A DNA stretch of 64,000 nt from Nelumbo lutea (lineage: Eukaryota; Streptophyta; Magnoliopsida; Proteales; Nelumbonaceae), in contig JAKGHH010000008.1 in assembly GCA_022828595.1 (NCBI GenBank), positions 23,614,378 to 23,678,377 of the forward strand, in the 5' to 3' direction. The translations under genes were made by a program, and so were the position numbers. A model generated the notes under the pieces. That model saw only the letters and a program-made list of their open reading frames with translations. It ran no database searches and was not told the origin of the DNA. Within the stretch, counting starts at the first letter, position 1, and every line of letters begins with the position of its first letter. Below are positions 54,040 to 64,000 of the stretch, in pieces.

Positions 54040-55340
54040 CATCCTGTGTTTACATATGCAGTACTTATCAGCCCATTAAGCACCTTCTCTCTCACAAAGT
54101 GACAATCAACTTCTATATGTTTCGTTCTTTCATGGAAAACTGGATTAGAAGAAATGTGGACTGCAACTTGGTTGCCAGTTGTCACAATATAGTTTCACTG
54201 GCATATCGATCGAGTACCTCATCTCCTATAAAAGGTTCTTCAACCATACTAATTCACACGTAGTGTGTGCTTCAATACTACATCTTGCCACCACTATCTG
54301 CTTCTTACTCTTCCATGTCAACAAATTGCTCCCAAGAAAGGTACAATACCCTGTATTGGACCTCCTATCAAATATTGAACCAGCCCAATCAACATTTGTG
54401 TATCCCTTTATCCCAAGACTTCCTCCACTCTTATATAATAAGCATATTGTTGGAGCTCCCTTCAAGTATCGTCCAATCCTTAGAACTACATTCCAAATGC
54501 CCAATGTAGAACCCAAGGATTCCACATAAACTGCAAATGATATACCTGGCCGAGTAATGATTAGGTAATTCAACTTGCCCACCAACCTCCTATACCTTCT
54601 AAGATCTTCAAACTCTTCACCTATGTCACTACTTAACTTGTCATTTGTTCCATGGGTGTTTCAGCTAGTTTGGCACTCAACAATCTTGTCTCCTCTAATA
54701 GATCAAGAACACACTTCCTTTGGCACAGATTAATACCATGCTTGGACCTTGCTACTTCTATCTCCAAGAAATATTTTAATTTACCAAGATCCTTTGTCTA
54801 GAAGTGATCATGCAGAAAGATCTTCAGCCTATCAATCCCCAACCTATCACTATTAGTAATAACAATGTTATCTGCATTACCACCAAAATCAAAACTAAAT
54901 AATGAATGATCAACTTGACACTGTCCCAGGTCAAATTCTTTCACAACTTCACTAAATCTACCAAACCATGCATGGGGAAATTGTTTAAGTCCAAAAATGG
55001 CCTTCTTGAGTATGCACACTTTACCATCCTCCCCCTAAGCAACAAACCTTGGTGGTTGTGCCATATAGACCTCCTCAAGAAGGTCACCATGTAAAGAGGC
55101 ATTCTTGATATCAAGCTAAAACAAAGGCCAATCATACATAGCAGTTAGGGATATTGAAACAAGGATTGAGTCAATCTTAGCAAAAAGAAAGGTCTCTATG
55201 TAGTCAACACCATACAACTATGAGTACCTTTTGGCAACCAACAGATCTTTCAACCGCTCTACACTACCATTCGTTCAATACTTGACAATGTATACCCACT
55301 TACAACCTACAGCATGTTTGCCAAGAGGGAGAGCCATTCA
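54040..55340 (-). pseudogene. Copia RT and RNase H
   Basis: RT blocks: 'VGCKWVYIVKY'-like (55290-55310), 'LDIKNASLHGDLLEEVYMAQ' with small changes at 55050-55120, 'ILKKAIFGLKQFPHAWFGRF' (54955-55015) and 'NADNIVITNSDRLGIDRLK', where YVDD is altered to 'NADN'. RNase H: 'GYTNVDWAGSIFDRRSNTGY', 'TFLGSNLLTWKSKKQIVVAR' and '[16 protein letters not shown]'. Stops and a deletion in 'EAEYRAMAHT' are visible. Confidence 0.85.
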
Positions 55341-55378
55341 TCGATAGCACTTTGTTCATCTCGACATGGCTGAATCCC

Positions 55379-55951
55379 TCAAGTTCCTCCTCTGCCACCA
55401 CAACCTCCATCTCTAGTCACTACAAAAGTAGACCTATTAGATATGGTAGGATCCTCTATAGGTCCAATAGAAATTCTTCGAAGACAAGAAAACACTTCCT
55501 CAAGAGAAGGGACAGCAGACCCACCTAGTTTCTCTGGTCTCACTAGTTCATAATCAAACTTCAGGGCTACTAAAAATCTGGTGACATCAAGTTGCCCCCT
55601 TTGTTGTTGCTGGATTTTGACATCAGATGTAAGGGGATGATACACATTCAACTCATTCCGAACATTCCTCATACTAGCATAGTACTCCTCAATACTTTGA
55701 TTACCCTGTTGTAGGTTAAAATACTCTAGGCAAAGTCAGTATACTTGGGTAGTATTATCCTGTCCAAAGTAAAGCTTCTTTGCATGGTCCCAAATCTCCT
55801 TGACTGAATCTAAGAACATAAAGTTCATAGTAATCGTGGGTTCCATGCTATTCCATAGCCAAGCCAAAATCCGTGCATCTTCTTGTTCCCAATCATTGTA
55901 TCCCTGAGAATCTACTAAGGTTTTTTCTTCTTTCTTCTTAGTTCTCACCAT
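55379..55951 (-). pseudogene. Copia gag
   Basis: 'DSQGYNDWEQEDARILAWLW', 'FLDSVKEIWDHAKKLYFGQD', 'VRNELNVYHPLTSDVKIQQQ' and 'RGQLDVTRFLVALKFDYELV', then a Gly-rich end. It is very similar to the gag at 8185-8600, so the two elements are related families. The first ATG lies just above 55951. The leader 55952-56450 shows no coding motif, only a local duplication of 'TAATGGCTGATTATTGCTGA' at about 56123 and 56169. Confidence 0.87.
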
Positions 55952-56605
55952 TCAGTTTAATAGTTCTCACCATTAAGTTTAACCAAGGCACATAGTTCTC
56001 ACCATTCAGTTTAATAGAAGTCATCCACACATTCAAGTAATCAGAGGAATCATAACACTAGATTTGTGTTCACTGTTGTCTCCCATAGCTGCCATTGCAA
56101 AACAAAAGCTTCCTACACACTAATGGCTGATTATTGCTGAAAACATTGCCAACCATCACACTGCACCACTAATGGCTGATTATTGCTGAAAGCATATGCT
56201 GTCACAGTTTTCAGCAAAAACAGTCAGTGCTGTCCAACACTTTCAGCACTACAAAACGACTCGAACACACACCACTAGGTCTGCACCTCATCAATACCTA
56301 TTTCACAATGCAGCACCCATGCAACCCCTCTATCAGAACCACACAAACCGCTGCACTAATCTGTCCACTATACTACCTGAAATAGCCCTCTTCAATCCAC
56401 TCTGATTAGTGGATTTTCAACCAATCATCTGAAACAACCACTGCACCACTTAAACCAGATGTTATCATAGGTTACTAATTAAAAGAACAGAGACAGTTAT
56501 GCCCCTACTTAAGTATCGGACACAACACTTAAACCAGAATATAACAGACATTACACCTCACTCTTAAACAATTATCAAACTACCCCTCTAGAGCCGACTC
56601 TAACA

Positions 56606-56787
56606 CTACCAAAAGAGCATAGATTCGCTCCCAAATGCTATCAAGCTCCTCCTGCTTCTTATTAAGAACTAGAATTCCCTCCTCCCATTCTATGTATTTA
56701 TCCTACCTATTCTCATGAATCAATACAATCTTATCTCTAAACAAGATGTACCATGGTCTTTCTCCCATACATACCTAGACAATCTTT
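56606..56787 (-). pseudogene. LINE ORF1 fragment beyond the copia
   Basis: The minus strand gives 'NKKQEELDSIWERIYALLV', a Glu/Lys-rich ORF1-like helix that would join the sequence at 53677. It stops at the T-run of the next LINE. Confidence 0.6.
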
Positions 56788-59700
56788 TTTTTTTTTTTGA
56801 TAAATAAAATCATTTCCATTGAATTAATGAGTAATTACAAGAAAATCCCCTTAGAGGCGTGAGGTGCAACCTCTCTGAACAACAAATACACAAACTACAA
56901 CAGAGATTACATGAATGTTGATGTTAAACAAGAGTTACAGTTGTGCCCAGAACAATGTTTCCCTATTTATCCCTTGTTTTGCCAAGACATCGGCAAAAGC
57001 ATTAGCTGATCTCCCAACCCACTGTACTATTATAGACATATTTCTTGCCAGCCATTTGAATTTCTTTAACTCTTTTTTGTAGCCCCAAGTGACATCCTCC
57101 GGATTATTTAACCAGTCCACCACTGTTAGAATCTCCTTCAATCAGAAGCTGCTCCATGCCCACTTCTTTTGCAAGAAGTATTCATTGTATTGCAGCTAAC
57201 AGTTCTGCCTGAATAGAGTTCCCAACACCTAAAGGGCCAGAGTAGAGTAAGACCACCTCTCCACCCTCGTTCCTCAGCACACCTCCCATCCCAGAGGGAC
57301 CCGGATTACCCTGGCTACTCCCATCAAAATTCAGCTTCAAAGAACCAAGAGGAGGGGGGACCCAGCTAGTCAATACCCTTACCTTGTAGGAGGAACAGTT
57401 TGCTACCAACTTCCAATCCTTCCATCAATCAATAAAAGAGAAATGGTTAAATAATTCTAGAGTCTTTAACCAATGTATTGACTTGGACATAATGCAGTCC
57501 TTAAGGCTTGACTGCTTCTTCCTTTTTCTTGGAAGATCCTGGCATTCCTTTCTTCCCATACTGTCCATAAAAATGCTGCTCGTGTGCATCTCCACATTTT
57601 CCTTCCTCTTTTATGGGGCCAAGAGAAAAAAGATGGGTTAAAGATTGTGCTTACTTCTGCTGGAAAATCCCAACTATGACCCAAACAAAGATAGAAGCCA
57701 AACCCAGAGCTCTGTAGTTACACTACAAGATAAAAATAGATGATTACAATCCTCACCATGTGATCTGCAAAGAATGCACCAGTTTGGTGAAATACAAAGG
57801 ACGGGTCTTCTCTTTTGTAGGTTATCGATCGTGTTTACTTTACCATGCCTCACTTCCCAACACAAAGCCATAACCTTGGGGGGACCGGCTTACACCAGAC
57901 TTCTTTGGAAGGGAAACATTGTTGAGAGGAAGTTTGGTAGAGGAACTCAAAAAAAGAGCCACAAGAAAAAGACCCATTGGGGTGAATGGCCCAAATCCTT
58001 TTATCAGGTTTCAAGGGATCCAGCCAAACCTTATCAAGGAGACACATAAGGGAAGGCAAACACTCAAGACAACGTCGCCAAATTTATGACGGAAGGAATT
58101 TTGAGAGCACCTCTTTTTATACAAGGAAACAAAGTACAAAGAAGGAAAAAGGTCTTTTAGAGGAAGATCTCCAACCCAAATGTCCTCCCAAAACCGAATA
58201 TAATTACTAGAACAAGCATCATACCTGACATAGCTGAGGAACTACGGAAGAATTTTGTGAATTGCTTTCCATGGTGTGGCTAGGTTAGCCCTCCTTCATG
58301 CACCAGCATTCCAACAACTCTTTGAACATCCATGAATACTCTTCACTACTTCATGCCAGAGTCTATTTCACTCCGAAGGCCACCTCCATAGCCACTTCCC
58401 TAACAAAGCTGAGTTCTTTTCCCGAACCCTAATCCTCCTTCCTCTTTGCTTCTACCCACAACCCCCCAATTAATAAGTGATCTTTTTTACCTTACCCCGG
58501 TTCCCAAAGAAAATCTCTCATCAATTTTTCCAATTTCTTTGTTTCCCTAGACGATATCCTAAAGATAGAGAGGTAATAGATAGGTAGATTCATGAGGGTA
58601 GCTTTTATCAAATGATCCTCCCACCCAAAGAGATATAATTTTTCTTCCACACAACTAATCTCTTTTATATATTCTCCCAGAATGGGGTCCAGAACCTACT
58701 CTCCCTAGGGTTTGCTCCTAACGGAAGCCCTAAATAGGACAAAGGCCAGGAAGAAATGGAACACTCAAGACAAACTGCAATCGTCTCAACCTCCTCAAAA
58801 GTCTAGATGTACTCCGGCTATGCAACTTTTTCCTATATTGATTTTCAAATTGGAAACTCCTTCAAAAATTGTAATCAATTATTTCAATATCATCAAGTCA
58901 TCTACAAACTGAAGGTGAGTTACTGGAACTCGGTTTGTGCCTACTCTCGAAACCCTTATCACATCTTCCCTATCAGCCCTAGTGATAATTCAACTGACCA
59001 CATCAGCTACCAAGGTAGAAAGAAAAAGCGAAAGTGGGTAACCTTGTCTAATACCCCTACTAGCTGGAAAAAAAATCCCTCACCACCCCATTTACTAGGA
59101 TGGAATAGTGACAAGAGTTGACACAACCAGATACCCAACTATACCATCTTTCCCCAAACCCACACTTCCTCAAAACCTCTAGTAGGAACTGCCAATCCAC
59201 CAAGTCATAGGCTTTCTCAAGATCAAGCTTACAAACAAAGCCTCTCTACTTGGACCTCTTCATCTTTTCTGCACATTCATTGGCAATCAAGATCTGATCA
59301 ATTATCTAATGCCCTTGGATGAAAGCCCCTTGAGCCTGACTAATAATGGAGGGAAGGATTTCTTTAATCCTGAAAGACAGGACCTTGGTCAGGATTTTAT
59401 AGATACTAGTCACCAATCCAATTGGCCTAAAATCTTTAGGATTGATTTGTTGGGATTATTAGATTCTTCACCAAATGGATTCAAAGGGGGGGCAGATAAC
59501 CCCAAAGCCCATCATCGCTAATGTGGTTTTCAAATGGAGTTCTAAACATCACTGCTATACGGCCTGAATTCCTCCCATGTCTAGTGTTATGGCATGGAAA
59601 TAGCAGAGCACTGCCATCTAATCTCTAGCGGTCCAGCTTTACCCATTCACATCTCTATTTTTCCAGTTTGGAGTGACTGACTTGGATAAAACTCCTACAT

Positions 59701-60268
59701 GGTTCCCCTACTGGTATATCATAAACATTAAGTCCTTGCTCCATAAATGTATTGGAAAACTGAAGGACCTTATCCAGAAACTCAATACTTCTCATTTGTC
59801 TTCTATGACTATTTCCACTCTCGAATACCAATTATTTATACAAAGGTTGTGGTCCTCAATTGTTAACCATATGACCATTCCCAGATAGACCTAGCCACTT
59901 CTTTCTCCAATGTTAGTAAGAATAGCAGTCTATTTGGTAGTTTGCTGACTTCTGTATTTAACAAAAGCCTCCATTTCTTCCTCAACTTCTTACCCAACTT
60001 CACAAGTTAAAAGGAAGGGTCCCCTTCAAACTTCCCAACAAACAACTCTTTAGATATACCTTTCTCTTTCTTATTTCCTTTGCTGTCAGAACAAGGCATA
60101 TCACCTATTCCCTTCTAATAACCCCACACATACCTTCTTGCAGCCATGCCTCTATCCTTGCTGCCTCCTTATAGCTCTTACAGCTAGCTCTGTGCTTCTC
60201 CAAAACTTCCATTCACTGCTGTAGGAATTCGTTAACTTTTTTGTCCACCCCAAAATCTTCGCCAAACC
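56788..60268 (-). pseudogene. LINE (RT, zf-RVT, RNase H) with poly(A) end
   Basis: The T-run at 56787-56799 is the complement of its poly(A) tail. RNase H lies at 56935-57409 ('LKLNFDGSSQGNPGPSGMGG', 'VGRSANAFADVLAKQG'), well preserved. The zf-RVT is at 57500-58059 ('DKRIWAIHPNGSFSCGSFFE', 'CILCRSHGEDCNHLFLSCSV'). RT is at about 58900-59500 with 'CKLDLEKAYDLVDWQFLLEV'-like sequence at 59180-59240 and a degenerate 'GIRQGYPLSLFLS' near 59030. ORF1- or endonuclease-like remnants follow up to 60268, where a solo LTR interrupts. Similar minus-strand coding seems to continue to about 60700. Stops throughout. Confidence 0.83.
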
Positions 60269-60596
60269 TGTTGAAGATTAATCAGTTTTATGATGTTTTT
60301 CTGAGTAGGTGTTTTATGTTAGTTGTTAGATAGGAGGTGGGGACCACAGTAGTTATGTGAGTACAAATTTTATTATTTTTTTGAGTCTTTTATATGCTGT
60401 TTTATGTTTTGCCGCCCTATAAGTGCATAGTTGTCATTGTACTGCTCTATTACTTTTAGTATAAAGGCAGCCAGATTATTGCTCTCTTTTCTTTTCAACT
60501 TCTCTTCTTCTCTTTCTCTCTTCCTTCTCTCTTCAGGAAACTACTTTTCTTTCATATTTTTTTAATTCAGCAGACTTCTACTAACCCATGGTTGCT
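60269..60596 (+). repeat. Solo LTR
   Basis: TGTTGAAGATTAATCAG at the start and ...CATGGTTGCT at the end, with AAACC duplicated at 60264-60268 and 60597-60601. A TATA-like 'TTTTAGTATAAAGGCAGCC' lies near 60455-60473, followed by a CT-rich stretch. No internal region, primer site or second LTR is present, as expected after LTR-LTR recombination. The strand follows the TATA/CT-rich order. Confidence 0.7.
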
Positions 60597-60601
60597 AAAC
60601 C

Positions 60602-61586
60602 TCTTGCCATGCCATCAGAACCATCACCTCCTTGTGTAAGAACAGGAGGAATTAGTTGATCCTTTAATTCACTGCCAGATCATTCTTGGGCCATTGGTAA
60701 CTTCTAGGTATGCAATGCCGTTACATTATTATCTGCTTAATGAAGATGATAACTACTTTGAGACAGCTCAAATTTCTTTGTGGATGTGGCACTAAATCAT
60801 AGTTTTTGTCTGACTCTGTGTAAAAGATTATTTGGTTCGTCTATTAGAAGCATTTGCACTTTTTGCATGTTTAAATTCTGCTTAAATTTACTTTATTATA
60901 CAGCTTTAACTCTTAAAGTCTAAAGGACAATTTCACAGCATATTGTTTTTCCTATTAACCTTAATTTCATAGCTTTATTTGATGGTTTTAAACAAAGTAA
61001 TCATCTAAAAGAGTGTATTTGTGCTTTCTTTATCATTTCATAAAATGCCATTGTATATTTCTACATATTTTACAATGTTTGCACCAAGCCTACACTTTTT
61101 ATGTTATTTCCATATAACATTTCCAACACTTCTTATACCTTGATGACCAACATTTCCACCAACACCAAAATTTTAAACCTTGGAGAAAACAACACAGATT
61201 TAGGTCGATGGACCAAAACCTTACACACATGATGGGTTAGCGGCTGTTATGTTGTGGACATGTGAGGGCTACATTAGACCAGCAACAACCAGAACTTTTT
61301 ATCACACTAGTGGTACATACTATAAATCAGCAATCTAACATTTGAGTGCAACATGTACACAAAAGTTGGCATTAAGCCCATACTAGTCCTTTCTACCAGT
61401 GAGCAAACCATCGCAATATTCCATTTGTTTTCATAAATATATTATATGTTCATATAGCACATATAATTTAACAATGGAGATGGCACTGAACAGAACGGAA
61501 TGGCAAAACATGATTCATGTAGCCAACACTGTATAGTTGAGAAAAAGATCAGATGATGATTATATGGTTGATTAACTGTAGTCCAT
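60602..61586. other. Formin intron sequence (first ~100 bp perhaps LINE)
   Basis: After about 60700 the sequence is AT-rich and shows no coding or repeat motif. It includes the left target copy (61574-61586) of the next LINE. Confidence 0.55.
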
Positions 61587-63261
61587 CAAAGCCACCTTAG
61601 CTAATCTTCCCATTTACTTTTTGTCCACATTCTGTATCCCTATAAAAATTGCTAGGCAACTAGAAAAGTTGATGAGGGTTTTCTTGTTGGTAAAGGGGGA
61701 GGGGATGAAAGACACTTGGTGAAATAGGAACAGGTTACTAAACCTAAAAAAAAGGATGGGTTAGGAATAGGAAACTTAACCCAAAAAAAATGTATCCCTC
61801 TTAGCAAAATGGTTGTGGAGGTTACCTTTAAAAAATGATAGGAAGGTGGTTGCAAGCATACATGGTCAGATGGACAATGGCTGGGATGCAAAGGTAGCTT
61901 CCAATGCAACTTCATTTTCTCCATGGAAAGCAAATTATAAGGTCCAACCATCTTTTGTCAATCTCATCCAGTATGATATAGGAAACAGGTTGAGAGTCTT
62001 GTTTTGGGAGGACCTTTGGATAGGTGAACAACCACTAAAGGTCCAATTTCCTGTGTTTTATGCACTATCAAGTTACAAATTTGAACCCATCTCTAAGTTT
62101 GTAAACTGCTCTACATTGGGTATAAATTGGGATTTGGATTCAGAAGGGGTAGGGAAACAGAATGTGAACCTGTCATTCCTGTTTTGTCCATTCTTGACTC
62201 TATTTTTTTGGCTGAAAATGTAGAAGACAACAAGGTTTGGTCCATCAACCTTGGGGGTAAATTTCTCAGTGAAAGAAATTTGGAATAAGCCAATCCATCC
62301 TAAAATCCAGGAACTTTATTGGGAATTTTTCCTTAGAAAGATTAAAACTTGTAATATATTGCAGAAAAGAAGGCCAAATAAGTGTCAATCTCCTCAAATG
62401 TGCTTTCTATGCAAGAACAATGGTGGGCTCTTCCTCAGGATTTGGTGGGTCTCTTTGACCCAAACATCTTGAGACAACCAATAAAAGGGGAAGAATTTTG
62501 TGGAAAGCAGTGAGAACTGCCATGTTATGGACCGTATGGGAACAAAGGAATGGGAGGATTTTTACTGAAAAGAATCAATCCAAAATGGAAGTCATTGATT
62601 TGGTAAAAATTAAAGTCGCACATTGGGTGAAGACCCCGGAGCATTTCCAAGGTTTCTCAAAAAATGACATTTTGAGAACTTGGAAGGAAGTGGCTTCTTT
62701 GGCTCAAGCCTAGGAAAGAGTAAATATCGAATGCAGACCCCCAGCAATCAACTTTGTTAAACTCAATTTTGATGGGAGTTATATTGGTAGTCAGGTTGAG
62801 GCGGGGTTGGGAGGGGTCTTCAGGGACTCAGAAGGAAAGGCCTTAGCATTGTATTTGAGCCACTCAGGACCATTAATAGATGGCAATGCATTGAAATCAG
62901 AGATGTGTAGATCATTCCATGGGTTAAAATTTGCTAAGCAATTTGGTTTCCACAACATGGAGGTGGAAGGGGACTCACGGGTGGTCATTACATGGACAAG
63001 AGGAGTTCCCCAGTCCCATGGGTCTATTGACATACTTTTCAGGAAATAGAAAGCATATGAAGGGAGATGAATCTTGTCTTTTAAATGGGTGAGAACATCA
63101 GAAAATAGAATGGAAGATGTGTTAGCCAAACAAGGGACAGTGAGGCACCAAATGTTGGTAAAATTATTAATTATAAAGATTGTTTCTAAGGTGGAAAAAA
63201 ACCCACCTATTGTAATACTTGAAATTGATATTAATAAATTTTTTCTTACTGATAAAAAAAA
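61587..63261 (+). mobile_element. 5'-truncated LINE with 13-bp target duplication
   Basis: AACTGTAGTCCAT occurs exactly at 61574-61586 and 63262-63274. The element ends in an A-run (63253-63261). It starts within ORF2 at 'ATLANLPIYFLSTFCIPIKI', the post-RT block. Then come 'WLWRLPLKNDRKVV', 'LFWEDLWIGEQPLKVQFPVF', zf-RVT sequence 'KEIWNKPIHPKIQELYWEFF' and 'CFLCKNNGG' (62260-62440). RNase H follows at 62755-63140 ('KLNFDGSYIGSQVEAGLGGV', 'MEVEGDSRVVITW', 'WVRTSENRMEDVLAKQG'). Stops are few, suggesting a fairly recent insertion. It lies only ~200 bp from a formin exon. Confidence 0.92.
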
Positions 63262-63274
63262 AACTGTAGTCCAT

Positions 63275-63458
63275 AATCCATATACACAAACATGCATATG
63301 TATATTAATATACATGCATAAATATATATAAATCACCAAAAGTGTGGTCCATAACACTAATACCCAAAAGTTACAGTACGCATCATTTATGACAAGAACA
63401 TGCATTACACAAACGAACAAGAATAACAAGCACAGCCAGAACAAAATAAGTAAGCTAC
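63275..63458. other. Formin intron next to the donor of 63459
   Basis: Intron DNA between the LINE's right target copy and the splice donor. Nothing is recognised. Confidence 0.6.
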
Positions 63459-63553
63459 CTTACAAAGATAATGCATGAGAGTCATCTTGTTGTTCCGTGA
63501 ACGTGTATCAGAGAGTTTAAGGAGGCTGTCCAATCTAAATCCAACAGCTGAAC
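63459..63553 (-). CDS. Class II formin, FH2-domain exon (first in window)
   Basis: Internal exon of a plant formin, an actin-nucleating and barbed-end-capping protein. Read on the minus strand it completes a split Gly codon and encodes 31 further residues, GSAVGFRLDSLLKLSDTR, then NNKMTLMHYLCK. This is the FH2 signature (GFxLDsLLKLxDT...kmTLmHYLc). The acceptor is ...CTGTAG at 63554-63559 and the donor GTAGCT lies just below 63459. It ends in phase 0, exactly where the exon at 41020-41091 takes over. 'GFR', where many formins have 'GFK', fits class II plant formins from memory. The preceding exon (the Asn-rich 'GNxLNxGT' part) is not seen and must lie above base 64000. No start codon, promoter or FH1 region is in the window. 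The separation from the next exon by 22.4 kb is the odd feature. Confidence 0.93.
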
Positions 63554-64000
63554 CTACAGACATGGCATTGTGAACTTAGCATCCAGATAAAACATAGCAA
63601 ATATTTCCAAATATTTATCAAAAATGAAAAGGAATGTCTGCATGGAACAATGCAGAAAACATGTCAGGTCAGACAAAATGAGAATGCAAGAATGGACACA
63701 TGACATGAACAAAGCTATTAGGCATGCAATCAGGTACCCTACTTTAAGAATTTATACTGCATTTGGCATGGGACCTCAGGCCAGGACCCTTGAAATTTTA
63801 AAAGATGCCCAACAGAGGCTCACCCAAGATATACTACCAAAAGCTATAGAACAGTTAGTGCCAGAACTAATTATTGAGAGATAGAACATACCCCAATCTC
63901 TAGAATCTAGCATACTAACACAAAGCAAAAAAGTGAAAGTAAGTTCATGGAATAAAGCTTACTGAATAGATTCTCCTAATACATCCTTTGCTACTTTCTA
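63554..64000. other. Formin intron upstream of 63553
   Basis: A plus-strand frame of 86 codons runs through 63624-63884, but it matches no family I know and is not in the formin orientation. No upstream formin exon was found. Confidence 0.5.

Larger units (their letters stand above)
53678..56605 (-). mobile_element. Copia element inserted in LINE ORF1, internally deleted
   Basis: The 3' LTR is 53678-~53933 and the 5' LTR fragment ~56455-56605 (minus strand TGTTAGAGTCGGCTCTAG). The flanks GTACT (53673-53677) and CTACC (56606-56610) match in 3 of 5 bases, so the duplication is weak. The C-run at 53938-53945 is the polypurine tract. RNase H is at 54060-54585, RT at 54600-55330 and gag at 55379-55951. 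Protease and integrase are absent: RT is followed directly by the gag Gly-rich end near 55375. It is the same family as the fragment at 25217-26200. Confidence 0.87.

Noticed and set aside
63624..63884. 86-codon plus-strand frame near the window end
   Set aside because: No recognised family, no supporting neighbours, and it lies in a formin intron on the opposite strand. Could be chance or an unknown repeat.

Overview
This is nuclear DNA of a flowering plant. It is AT-rich and almost entirely made of decayed transposable elements, but one real host gene runs through all of it on the minus strand. Five short exons together encode a continuous stretch of a plant class II formin FH2 domain: 63459-63553, 41020-41091, 40824-40940, 40449-40517 and 6998-7064, in transcription order. 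They join in frame and each is bounded by AG/GT splice sites. The gene begins beyond base 64000 and ends before base 1. Two of the introns are short (79 and 306 bp). The other two are giant: about 22.4 kb (41092-63458) and about 33.4 kb (7065-40448). Nearly everything else in the window is transposon sequence inside these introns and inside the intron downstream of 6998.

Bases 1-6997 (3' intron): scraps of copia and gypsy elements, a minus-strand copia fragment (2161-4540) ending at an AT-rich microsatellite, an LTR scrap and a minus-strand LINE (about 4885-6790).

Bases 7065-40448 (33-kb intron): a complete old copia element with both LTRs and target duplications (7369-12276). Next comes a gypsy element (12373-22366, duplication ATCTC at both ends) that has been invaded by a copia element and by several non-autonomous hAT-like elements, one of them nested in another. 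A plus-strand LINE follows (22700-26620), broken by a hAT-like element and by a copia fragment. Last is a small hAT-like element (27098-39634) that was hit 8 bp from its left end by a copia element (27106-39186). That copia carries a minus-strand LINE (30743-32107) and a younger minus-strand copia (32683-38447).

Bases 41092-63458 (22-kb intron): intron sequence, a truncated minus copia (42513-43606), the end of a gypsy element whose LTR was hit by a complete copia (44366-49817), a chain of LINEs in both orientations, a minus copia (53678-56605), a solo LTR (60269-60596), and a 5'-truncated LINE with a 13-bp target duplication (61587-63261).

Every transposon reading frame carries stops or frameshifts, so I see no element able to move on its own. 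I found no tRNA or rRNA gene and no CRISPR array. The most noteworthy features are the fragmented formin gene and the densely nested, datable insertions, especially the family of non-autonomous hAT-like elements with 8-bp duplications. Element boundaries rest on terminal repeats and target duplications read by eye. Family names rest on protein motifs I recognise; no database search was possible.
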